5,271 bases of DNA from Ilumatobacter sp. (GTDB lineage: Bacteria; Actinomycetota; Acidimicrobiia; Acidimicrobiales; Ilumatobacteraceae), in NCBI GenBank assembly GCA_029263275.1, contig JAJCXU010000532.1, positions 1 to 5,271 on the forward strand, in the 5' to 3' direction. The notes beneath the pieces were generated by a model that worked only from the letters and a program-made list of their open reading frames with translations, did not search any database and was not told the origin of the DNA. The translations under genes were made by a program, and so were the position numbers. Of this stretch, positions 1-5,271 are shown piece by piece. The first letter of the stretch is position 1; each line of letters opens with the position of its first letter.

Positions 1-142
1 CACCTTCGGTCGGACGGAGCAGCTGAAAGTCTTCGAACCCGTCGAACTGCTCGACCATCTTGGCGCGGCCGGCGAATCGCCCTTCGAGCTGTGGGCCCAT
101 GCCCTCGGGGATGCTGATGGCGTTGATCTTGACGACACTCAT
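1..142 (-). CDS. MhuD-like haem-degrading / antibiotic-biosynthesis-monooxygenase (ABM) domain protein, N-terminal part
   Basis: Only the first 47 residues are present; the gene runs off the left edge, and the family is usually about 100 residues. The protein starts MSVVKINAISIPEG and continues through GRFAGRAKMVEQFDGFEDF to QLLRPTEG. From memory this closely follows mycobacterial MhuD (a dimeric ferredoxin-like ABM fold), including Asn at position 7, a haem-pocket residue in MhuD. The other MhuD haem-pocket residues, a Trp near 66 and a His near 75, lie outside the window. MhuD-type enzymes open haem oxidatively to release iron in the cytoplasm. Other ABM proteins have different or unknown substrates, so the haem role is inferred. 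The ATG at 142 gives the family's normal N-terminus; no strong ribosome site precedes it. It lies 140 nt downstream of kynureninase, and the spacer carries repeats that could affect its expression. Confidence 0.82.
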   Translation of the reverse strand, partial: MSVVKINAISIPEGMGPQLEGRFAGRAKMVEQFDGFEDFQLLRPTEG

Positions 143-186
143 GCGTCCAGTCTGCCGCCGCTGACGTCCGGTGCAACCGCGCCTGT

Positions 187-218
187 GGTGAGATCTGGGA
201 GGCGCGTGTGATCTCACC
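187..218. repeat. Perfect 9-bp inverted repeat (hairpin or operator-like dyad)
   Basis: GGTGAGATC at 187-195 is exactly complementary to GATCTCACC at 210-218, with a 14-nt loop. It follows the kynureninase stop on the minus strand and precedes the MhuD-like start by about 45 nt. No T-run follows it in either direction, so it is not a classical intrinsic terminator. It could be an operator for the downstream gene or an RNA stem that slows transcription or protects the 3' end of the upstream message. Confidence 0.65.
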
Positions 219-287
219 GCTCACCGCAGGGAGGTGAACCGGCGTTGCGATGAGATCTGGGCGGGGCAGGCGGTCTCACCTCTCACC
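188..287. repeat. Pair of imperfect 38-bp direct repeats between kynU and the MhuD-like gene
   Basis: Two copies occupy 250-287 and 188-225 and share 30 of 38 bases without gaps, offset by 62 bp. On the minus strand both begin with two tandem GGTGAG-type heptamers and end in CCCAGATCTCA. The heptamer GGTGAGA occurs exactly at 281-287, 274-280 and 212-218 on the minus strand and at 187-193 on the plus strand. The left copy contains a perfect dyad; the right copy has a weaker one. The right copy overlaps the kynureninase stop codon at 283-285. The offset is close to six helical turns, which would suit paired protein sites on one face of the DNA. A dispersed intergenic repeat or an RNA element is equally possible. 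The match is visible directly; the function is unknown. Confidence 0.75.
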
Positions 288-1446
288 GGAGGTCGGCGAG
301 GAGGGCGAGTGCGTCGAAGACGTCGGTGAAACGTGTGGTGAGCGGTGACATGCCAAGCCGCAAGACGTCAGGGTCTCGTTTGTCGACGATGACCTTGCGG
401 TCGGCAAGTGTCTGCTGGAGTCGTGTCGCGTCGGGGTGGAGGATCGAGACGTGGCCGCCGCGGCGCTCGGCGACGCGTGGCGTATTGGTCGCGAGACCGA
501 GTTGGTCGGCGAGCTCGAGGCCGAAGCCGGTCAGCGCCCGGGCCTTGGCCGCGATCGCACCGATGCCCGCCTCCGCGCTGAGTGAAATCCCTGCGCGGGC
601 GCCGACGAGGCCCAGGACGCCGGGCGTGCCGTGGAGCATGCGGCCGATCCCCTCGCGTGCCGTGAACGGGTTGTCCATCGCGAACTGGTCGGTCTGTCCG
701 AACCATCCCCAGATCGGTTGCTCCACCCCAGCATGAAGGTGCGATGCAATGGCGGTGAAGGCCGGAGCGCCCGGGCCTCCATTCAGGAACTTGTAAGTGC
801 ACCCGACGGCGAGTTCGACGCCGAGTGCTGGCAGGTCCAGGTCGAGCACTCCGACCGCATGGGAGAGGTCCCACACGGTGACCGCGCCAGCTGATCGTGC
901 CCGTTCGGTCTCGGCTGCGGCGTCAGCGATTTCGGCGGTCCGGTAGTCGACCATCGATCGGATGATCACATCCACGCCGGTGAGGTCGTCGAGCCCGCGG
1001 CGAACCGAGCCTCCGCGCAGGCGAGCGACACCTTCGGCGGCGTAGCGGTCGGTCGGGAATTCGCTGGGTTCGAACGCGATCACCGGCGCGGTGACGCGAT
1101 CAGGGGAGAGGTCGAGCGCCACGTTGATCAACTGGAAGATGCCGACGGTCGTCGAGTCGTGGACGGCGACCTCGCCTGGCTGCATGCCGATCAGGGGAGC
1201 GAGCAAGTTGCCGACGGCGAGAGGCAGATCCAGCCAGTCGTTTTCCCACCATGACGAGATCAAGTCGCCGGCCCATTGCCGCTGCACGGCGTCCTCGAGT
1301 GCGGCCACCGTCCGCTTGGGCGTCCGACCGAGCGAGTTGCCGTCGAGGTAGATCAGGTCGGGATCAGGAATCAGGAACTCGTCGCGCCAGCGCGCGAGTG
1401 CGTCGTTGGCGTCGAGTGCTTCAGCAGCGCTGCGGTCGATCGGCAT
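283..1446 (-). CDS. kynU: Kynureninase (L-kynurenine hydrolase, PLP-dependent)
   Basis: A cytoplasmic PLP enzyme that cleaves L-kynurenine to anthranilate and L-alanine, and often 3-hydroxykynurenine to 3-hydroxyanthranilate. The 387-residue product is complete and slightly short for bacterial kynureninases. Visible motifs are YLDGNSLGR at 33-41, the phosphate-binding STT at 98-100, DYRTAEIAD at 167-175, WDLSHAVGV at 192-200 with Asp193 likely contacting the PLP ring nitrogen, and GCTYKFLNGGPGAPAF at 215-230 with Lys219 as the Schiff-base lysine. WGWFGQTDQFAMD follows at 246-258. Arg363 in the C-terminal LRLGMSPLTTRF segment probably aligns with the arginine that binds the substrate carboxylate. 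The ATG sits 5 nt after the ligase stop, with GAGG/ACAGG purine-rich sequence inside the ligase end, so co-transcription is likely. No dioxygenase, formamidase or kynurenine monooxygenase gene lies in the window. Confidence 0.95.
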   Translation of the reverse strand: MPIDRSAAEALDANDALARWRDEFLIPDPDLIYLDGNSLGRTPKRTVAALEDAVQRQWAGDLISSWWENDWLDLPLAVGNLLAPLIGMQPGEVAVHDSTTVGIFQLINVALDLSPDRVTAPVIAFEPSEFPTDRYAAEGVARLRGGSVRRGLDDLTGVDVIIRSMVDYRTAEIADAAAETERARSAGAVTVWDLSHAVGVLDLDLPALGVELAVGCTYKFLNGGPGAPAFTAIASHLHAGVEQPIWGWFGQTDQFAMDNPFTAREGIGRMLHGTPGVLGLVGARAGISLSAEAGIGAIAAKARALTGFGLELADQLGLATNTPRVAERRGGHVSILHPDATRLQQTLADRKVIVDKRDPDVLRLGMSPLTTRFTDVFDALALLADLR

Positions 1447-1451
1447 CGACC

Positions 1452-2363
1452 TCAGCCTGTCAGATCGCGCAGGCCGATGAAGCTGGCGTGGCGGACCAGG
1501 CCCTCGTTGGTGAACTCGGCGATCTCGACGACGGCGGTGAGTTCGGGTGCGACCCAGTGCGCGCCCCGGCGGTGTTTGGCAGGTGGCAGCGTGGTGAACG
1601 GGCAGTCGTCCGTTTCGATCGAACGGAGTTCCGCTGCGATCGACTCCAAGGTGGCCTGAGTGAACCCGGTGCCGACGCCGCCGGCAAACACGAGATCGTC
1701 GCCATCGCGTTGGCCGAGCAGGAGTGCTCCGAACGTGCCGGCCCGGTTTCCGGCGCCCTCGGTGTAGCCGCCGATTGTCAGCTCGACCATCGTCCGGTTC
1801 TTGACCTTCACCCAGTCGTTGGCCCGTGTGCCTGGGCGATACAGGGAGTCGATGCGTTTGGCGATCACTCCCTCCATCTGTTGGGCGGCCGTGGCTTCGA
1901 GGAGCGCCGCGCCGTCGCCGATTCGATGTGCGGGGATCAACCAGTTGTCGGCGGGCTCGACCAATGCATCGAGGAGCCGACGGCGATCGATGTAGGGAAG
2001 CCCAATCGTGTCCGTGCCGTCCACCGACAAGACGTCGAAGACGTGCAGCACCGCCTCTCGATCGGTGCCGATGCCGCTCTGCTGCACCAGCCCGAAGTTC
2101 GGTCGACCGTCATCATCGAACACGACCAGTTCCGCATCGAGAATCGCGGTGCTCGCGTTGACGGAGGCGGCAAGTCCGGAGAACTCAGGCCAGCGTTGCG
2201 TGACGTCCTTGCCCGACGTGCTTTGCAGCCGAACCTCGTCGCCGTCGACGAAGACGAGCGTCCGGTAGCCATCCCACTTGATCTCGTACGCCCATCCGTC
2301 GTCCGATGGCGGCAACGTTCCCATCGCGGCCTTCATCGGCAGCACAGGAAATGACAGCGTCAC
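1452..2363 (-). CDS. Stand-alone ATP-dependent DNA ligase (LigD ligase-domain / LigC type)
   Basis: A nucleotidyltransferase that seals DNA nicks through a lysyl-AMP intermediate. The 303-residue protein covers the adenylation domain (about 1-190) and the OB-fold (about 195-303). Motif I is EIKWDGYR at 27-34, with Lys29 as the adenylated residue. Motif III is LDAELVVFD at 75-83, IIIa is VLHVFDVLS at 105-113, IV is EGVIAKR at 164-170, and V is WVKVKN at 184-189. RHASFIGLRDL at 291-301 ends the OB-fold in the manner of LigD-type ligases. There is no attached polymerase or phosphoesterase domain, so it resembles the separate ligases of actinobacterial end joining or back-up repair. The GTG start overlaps the preceding TGA as GTGA (2360-2363), suggesting translational coupling, and it leaves the usual short lead into FPVLPMKAAM. 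The first ATG, at residue 10, would cut into the conserved PMKA segment. Confidence 0.92.
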   Translation of the reverse strand: MTLSFPVLPMKAAMGTLPPSDDGWAYEIKWDGYRTLVFVDGDEVRLQSTSGKDVTQRWPEFSGLAASVNASTAILDAELVVFDDDGRPNFGLVQQSGIGTDREAVLHVFDVLSVDGTDTIGLPYIDRRRLLDALVEPADNWLIPAHRIGDGAALLEATAAQQMEGVIAKRIDSLYRPGTRANDWVKVKNRTMVELTIGGYTEGAGNRAGTFGALLLGQRDGDDLVFAGGVGTGFTQATLESIAAELRSIETDDCPFTTLPPAKHRRGAHWVAPELTAVVEIAEFTNEGLVRHASFIGLRDLTG

Positions 2364-3574
2364 GATGGCATACGGCTCGACAGGACGCCGTCCGACTCGA
2401 GCTGATCGAGCCGTTCGTCGTCGTAGTCGAGCAGATCGGCGAGCAGCGTCCGGTTGTCTTCGCCGCGATACTTGGGGATGCCCGACACCCCGACGTCAGG
2501 CGATCCGGAGAAGCGCCAGGGCACATTGGGAACTCGCACGGTGCCGCCATCGCGATCGTCGATCTCGACGGTGGCGCCGCGCTCGATTGCCCAGTCGGTG
2601 TCGGCGAGTTCACCAGGCTGACGGACCTGGCCCGTCGCCAAGCCGGCTTCGGCGAAGATCCGTTCGAAGGTCGCCCCGTCGGGCACCGATGACGCGAAGT
2701 CGACGATGATCTGGCTCAGCTCGGCGTAGTGCTCGACGCGACTCGCGACCGTGCCGAATCGGTCATCCTCGGCGAGGTCCTCGCGCCCCATCGCCGTGAG
2801 GAAGAAGTCGAAGGTGCCCCGCTCGGCAGGGTGGCCGCTGACGATGAAGTGCTCGCCGCTCCCGATTTCCACCACGATGTAGTCGCCCGGACGGAAGCTG
2901 CGGATGGCGTTCGGGTCGACGTCGTCGAGCCACATCGCGTCGTGGAGATGTTCGTTGACGTACAGCATCGTCTCCGCCATCGAGACGTCGAGGGTCTGGC
3001 CGACGCCGGTGTGCTCACGCTGATACAGCGCCGCCAGAATCGCAGCGGCGGTTTCCATGCCTGTGTAGACGTCGGCATGACTGTGAGGATCCTTGGCGTA
3101 GTCGCCCCCGCGCGCATTGCCCTGCGACGCGACGATCCCGGCCTCGGCTTCGACGACCGGTGCGAAGGCGCGACGGTGGACCCACGGCCCAGTCTGGCCG
3201 TAGCCCGAGAGCGACGCGTAGATCAATCGAGGGTTGCGTGCCCGGACTACGTCGGCACTCAGGCCGAGTCGCTGCATGACACCGGGGCGGTAGTTCTCGA
3301 TGAGGACGTCGGCATGCTCGACAAGCTCGAGCACGATTGCCACGCCGTCGGGTGTGGCCAGGTCGATGCTGACGTTTCGTTTGCCGGTGTTCTGTTGCAC
3401 GAAGTAGCTCGACAGCCCGTTGCGCCGAGGTGACGAGAACCGCGTCAGGTCGCCGGCTGGCGGCTCGATCTTGACGACGTCCGCTCCCATGTCGTGCAAC
3501 ATGCGCGTGCAGTGCGGACCGGACAGGACGCGAGTGAAGTCGAGGACACGGATGCCGTGCAGCGGTGAAGCCAT
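2360..3574 (-). CDS. CaiB/BaiF family III CoA-transferase
   Basis: A cytoplasmic enzyme that moves CoA between acyl-CoA and a free carboxylic acid through an aspartyl-CoA intermediate. The 404-residue length is normal for the family. The N-terminus GIRVLDFTRVLSGPHCTRML at 7-26, GADVVKIEPPAGD at 30-42, the ENYRPGVMQRLGL segment at 93-105 and RLIYASLSGYGQTGPW at 116-131 are characteristic. HADVYTGMETAAAILAAL at 166-183 carries the likely nucleophile, Asp168. GQTLDVSMAETML at 192-204 and the EIFAEAGL-like region near 305-312 complete the fold. The substrate cannot be read from sequence; relatives act on carnitine, oxalate, bile acids, aromatic or branched acids. The ATG at 3574 gives the family's usual start, although no good ribosome site precedes it. 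It lies 53 nt after the oxidoreductase stop and overlaps the ligase by 4 nt, placing it in the same likely operon. Confidence 0.93.
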   Translation of the reverse strand: MASPLHGIRVLDFTRVLSGPHCTRMLHDMGADVVKIEPPAGDLTRFSSPRRNGLSSYFVQQNTGKRNVSIDLATPDGVAIVLELVEHADVLIENYRPGVMQRLGLSADVVRARNPRLIYASLSGYGQTGPWVHRRAFAPVVEAEAGIVASQGNARGGDYAKDPHSHADVYTGMETAAAILAALYQREHTGVGQTLDVSMAETMLYVNEHLHDAMWLDDVDPNAIRSFRPGDYIVVEIGSGEHFIVSGHPAERGTFDFFLTAMGREDLAEDDRFGTVASRVEHYAELSQIIVDFASSVPDGATFERIFAEAGLATGQVRQPGELADTDWAIERGATVEIDDRDGGTVRVPNVPWRFSGSPDVGVSGIPKYRGEDNRTLLADLLDYDDERLDQLESDGVLSSRMPS

Positions 3575-3585
3575 CTGCCCATGGT

Positions 3586-3622
3586 GACCGATCGTCAGCC
3601 GGTCTGGCGACTCCCGTCGCCA
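3586..3622 (-). repeat. Two adjacent small hairpins in the spacer between the oxidoreductase and the CoA-transferase
   Basis: TGGCGAC at 3605-3611 pairs exactly with GTCGCCA at 3616-3622 around a 4-nt loop. Immediately beside it, GACCG at 3586-3590 pairs with CGGTC at 3600-3604 around a 9-nt loop. On the transcribed minus strand the stronger stem begins 5 nt after the oxidoreductase stop codon. No T-run follows, so a classical terminator is unlikely. A transcript-processing or 3'-end-stabilising element, or partial attenuation between the two genes, would fit. In GC-rich DNA a 7-bp stem can also arise by chance. Confidence 0.45.
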
Positions 3623-3627
3623 CTCGG

Positions 3628-4533
3628 TCAGGCGATGGCGGCTCGAACATCGGCGAGGAGCTCGATACTGCGGAGCGCCGTCGGCTGATCCACCGTGATC
3701 GTTCGCGCAACGATGTCGTTGACGCCGACCGACGCGAACGACGACATCTGTTCTGCGACGTGCTCGACACCTCCGGCGATGATCTGAGTGTCCATGCCGC
3801 GGTAGCCCCGCTCGATGATGGCGCGGGCCGCACGGACCGTTGCATCGTGGTCGTCGCCGACGAGGACGTCGCGGCGCAGCGCGATGCGCGGTGTTCGCCC
3901 GTGTCGTTCACATGCGGATCGGTAGCTGTCCGCGGTCGCGGCCAAGGCGTCTCCGTCGAGGCCGGGCGAGGTGTACCAGGCGTCTCCCTCGCGTGCGGCT
4001 CTGTCGATGGCGGCGGGTGCCCCACCCGAACCGATCCACCATTCCACGGGCTGCGGCGGCCGTGGGCTGATCGACGCGCTCTGCACGCCGACATCGGTTG
4101 ACGTGACGGTCTCGCCTGCGAACAGCGCCTTCATGGCCGTGATCGATGCATCGGTGATTCTCCCGCGCGTCGACAGGTCGGCGCCGAGGGCGTCGAACTG
4201 GCCAGCTCCCGACCCAATACCCGTCTGCACGATGAACGGTGCTTCGCTCATCGCTGCCAACGTGCCGATCTGTTCGGCGGCGATCACCGGATTCCAGAGA
4301 GGAAGCAGCAGCAGCAGACCAATCGGTTTGTCGGCGGGCCAGTCCGCCATCAGCCGACCGATCGCCGGGACGTTTTGGACGTACGAGAACGACCCGGTCG
4401 CGTGCTGGTCGCCCAGACTCAGATGGTCGAGTCCGGCTTGGGCGGCAACTCGGCCTCGTTCGAGGAGCGCTTGCACTGCTTCGGCTCCGTCGAGCCCCGG
4501 ATAGCCGCTTGTGATGCTCATCCCCAGACGCAT
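3628..4533 (-). CDS. Luciferase-like monooxygenase (LLM) family, probably F420-dependent oxidoreductase
   Basis: A TIM-barrel flavin- or F420-dependent oxidoreductase. In actinobacteria, proteins of this type usually use coenzyme F420 and act on alcohols, ketones or other small organic substrates; the substrate here is unknown. The 301 residues begin MRLGMSITSGYPG, the usual first beta strand. Next come an AGLDHLSLGDQHA segment (33-45), NPVIAAEQIGTLAAMSEAPF (81-100) leading into TGIGSGAGQFDALG (104-117), RGRITDASITAMKALFAGETV (123-143), and WWIGSGGAPAAIDRAAREGDAWY (165-187). These are the family's core positions. The frame stays open about 190 codons further upstream, but that stretch has no family similarity and runs into DNA antisense to the helicase, so the start at 4533 is preferred. 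An internal ATG at 4521 would remove the first strand residues. It is the first gene of the probable minus-strand operon. Confidence 0.88.
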   Translation of the reverse strand: MRLGMSITSGYPGLDGAEAVQALLERGRVAAQAGLDHLSLGDQHATGSFSYVQNVPAIGRLMADWPADKPIGLLLLLPLWNPVIAAEQIGTLAAMSEAPFIVQTGIGSGAGQFDALGADLSTRGRITDASITAMKALFAGETVTSTDVGVQSASISPRPPQPVEWWIGSGGAPAAIDRAAREGDAWYTSPGLDGDALAATADSYRSACERHGRTPRIALRRDVLVGDDHDATVRAARAIIERGYRGMDTQIIAGGVEHVAEQMSSFASVGVNDIVARTITVDQPTALRSIELLADVRAAIA

Positions 4534-4786
4534 CCCCCATTCTTGCAGGCCCCGCTGCCGCGCTCGCTCTTTGCCGATCGTCCGTCTCGCCTCGGGAAGA
4601 AGGCGGTCCACTGCAGTGGCCTGATGGCCATGGCGTGTCCGAACGCACAGGGAGAGTGGCGAAGGTCCCGATAGGTTGGGCTGCGCTCCGGTCGAATTTC
4701 CGGCCGGTGAGCGCTTTCGGATTGTGTCTTCTGTTCCGGCCCAGCGCTGTATTTGAACAGAATCGACAATTCCGAGGAACCCCCCC
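4534..4786. other. Divergent intergenic region between the oxidoreductase and the DEAD-box helicase
   Basis: These 253 nt must hold the outward promoters for both flanking genes, since no other gene is evident. The section 4715-4773 is the least GC-rich, and its position suits a helicase promoter, but no convincing -35/-10 pair stands out. On the minus strand, TCGACC (4690-4695) and TATCGG (4668-4673) are 16 nt apart and are a weak promoter candidate for the oxidoreductase operon. GCGCT-CCGG at 4683-4691 can pair with CCGG-TG-AGCGC at 4704-4714, with a 2-nt bulge. An 8-bp palindrome, CAGCGCTG, occupies 4742-4749. None of these sites is strong enough to assign a function. Confidence 0.5.
4774..4778 (+). 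promoter_or_regulatory. Ribosome binding site of the helicase gene
   Basis: GAGGA ends 8 nt before the ATG at 4787, a good Shine-Dalgarno distance. This fixes the start there and not at the second ATG, two codons downstream. The spacer between the site and the start is almost entirely a run of seven C residues (4780-4786). Confidence 0.75.
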
Positions 4787-5271
4787 ATGACTATGACCGA
4801 CGACGCATCCCGCGCGACCGACACCGACGGCCCCGCCGTCCCGTTTGCCGACCTTGGCTTGCCAGCATCGATGCTGAAGCAACTCCACCAGCAAGGCAAG
4901 TACGACGCCTTTCCGATCCAGGCCGCCGTCATTCCCGACGCGATGGCTGGTCGCGACGTCGCCGGCCGCGCCCCGACCGGATCGGGCAAGACGCTCGGCT
5001 TCGGCCTTCCCCTCGTCGCTGGCCTGAAGGACGCCAAGCCGCGGCGCCCCACGGCACTGGTACTCGCGCCGACCCGCGAGCTCGCCGAGCAGATCATGGC
5101 CGAGCTCAACCCGTTCTGTAAGGCCGCTGGCCACTGGGCCGCATCGGTCTACGGCGGTGTCGGCTATGGCAACCAGCGCAAGGCACTCGACAAGGGCACC
5201 GAGCTGATCGTTGCTTGCCCGGGTCGTCTCGAAGACCTGATGCAGATGCGAGCCATCGACCTGCAAGATGT
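4787..5271 (+). CDS. DEAD-box ATP-dependent RNA helicase, N-terminal part
   Basis: An RNA-stimulated ATPase that unwinds short RNA duplexes in ribosome assembly, mRNA turnover or cold adaptation. The first 161 residues are present and the gene runs off the right edge. After a short acidic, probably disordered lead (MTMTDDASRATDTDG), the Q-motif region starts at F20, with YDAFPIQ at 39-45 and Gln45 as the adenine-contacting residue. The Walker A motif APTGSGKT is at 62-69, with Lys68 contacting phosphate. Motif Ia, APTRELAEQ, is at 94-102; YGGVGYG at 122-128 is the GG motif; and motif Ib is CPGR at 144-147, inside ELIVACPGRLEDLM. The DEAD box itself would fall just past the window edge. The family (RhlE/DeaD-like) is clear, but the subgroup cannot be settled from this part. 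It is transcribed divergently from the operon on its left and shares only the upstream region. Confidence 0.95.
   Translation, partial: MTMTDDASRATDTDGPAVPFADLGLPASMLKQLHQQGKYDAFPIQAAVIPDAMAGRDVAGRAPTGSGKTLGFGLPLVAGLKDAKPRRPTALVLAPTRELAEQIMAELNPFCKAAGHWAASVYGGVGYGNQRKALDKGTELIVACPGRLEDLMQMRAIDLQD

Noticed and set aside
187..218. Intrinsic terminator after kynU
   Set aside because: The stem is perfect but its arms are only 9 bp, the loop is 14 nt, and no T-run follows on either strand. It is kept as an inverted repeat only.
188..287. CRISPR-like repeat array
   Set aside because: There are only two diverged copies with a spacer of about 24 nt, one overlapping a stop codon, and no cas genes are present.
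1251..2354. Plus-strand open frame of 367 codons opposite the ligase and the start of kynU
   Set aside because: It is fully antisense to two genes with clear catalytic motifs, is rich in Arg, and shows no domain; it is typical of high-GC antisense frames.
2729..3433. Plus-strand open frame of 234 codons opposite the CoA-transferase
   Set aside because: It mirrors the codon bias of the real gene on the other strand and has no recognisable motif or ribosome site.
4690..4763. Plus-strand sigma-70-type promoter for the helicase (for example CAGAAT at 4758-4763 as a -10)
   Set aside because: No acceptable -35 element lies at 16-18 nt, so the match is no better than chance.
4534..5109. In-frame upstream extension of the oxidoreductase reading frame on the minus strand, giving a product of 493 residues
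   Set aside because: The added residues show no family similarity and run antisense into the well-supported helicase gene. The family's normal N-terminus starts at 4533.
3908..5266. Long minus-strand open frame of 452 codons overlapping both the oxidoreductase and the helicase
   Set aside because: It lies in another frame of the oxidoreductase and antisense to the helicase. Its composition is that of GC-rich shadow frames and no motif is recognisable.

Overview
The window looks like chromosomal DNA from a high-GC actinobacterium, with dense genes, G/C-rich third codon positions and long antisense shadow frames. A luciferase-like oxidoreductase of the kind that usually uses F420, a CaiB-type CoA-transferase, an ATP-dependent DNA ligase and a MhuD-type haem monooxygenase together suggest Actinomycetota, possibly Acidimicrobiia or a mycobacterial relative. 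The taxon is inferred from gene content only.

Layout: five genes lie on the minus strand and one on the plus strand. Reading the minus strand in its direction of transcription, the order is: a luciferase-like monooxygenase (4533 to 3628); a 53-nt spacer with two small hairpins; a CaiB/BaiF family III CoA-transferase (3574 to 2360); a stand-alone ATP-dependent DNA ligase whose GTG start overlaps the previous stop (2363 to 1452); kynureninase (1446 to 283), 5 nt further on; and, after 140 nt of repeat-bearing spacer, the start of a MhuD-like haem-degrading monooxygenase (142, running off the left edge). The plus strand carries the first 161 codons of a DEAD-box RNA helicase (4787 to the right edge). 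A 253-nt divergent intergenic region separates it from the oxidoreductase.

The spacing makes CoA-transferase, ligase and kynureninase a likely single transcript, probably led by the oxidoreductase. Their activities do not form an obvious pathway. The CoA-transferase and oxidoreductase look catabolic, kynureninase belongs to tryptophan breakdown, and the ligase belongs to DNA repair. No other kynurenine-pathway enzyme, Ku or LigD-type polymerase is visible here. I read this as a mixed actinobacterial operon, not a dedicated system.

The most unusual structure is at the left end. An imperfect 38-bp repeat occurs twice, 62 bp apart, between kynureninase and the MhuD-like gene. One copy overlaps the kynureninase stop codon. 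Part of the other is a perfect 12-bp inverted match to a segment inside the kynureninase coding region. No tRNA, rRNA, CRISPR array or insertion sequence was seen, and nothing convincingly indicates a new biological system.
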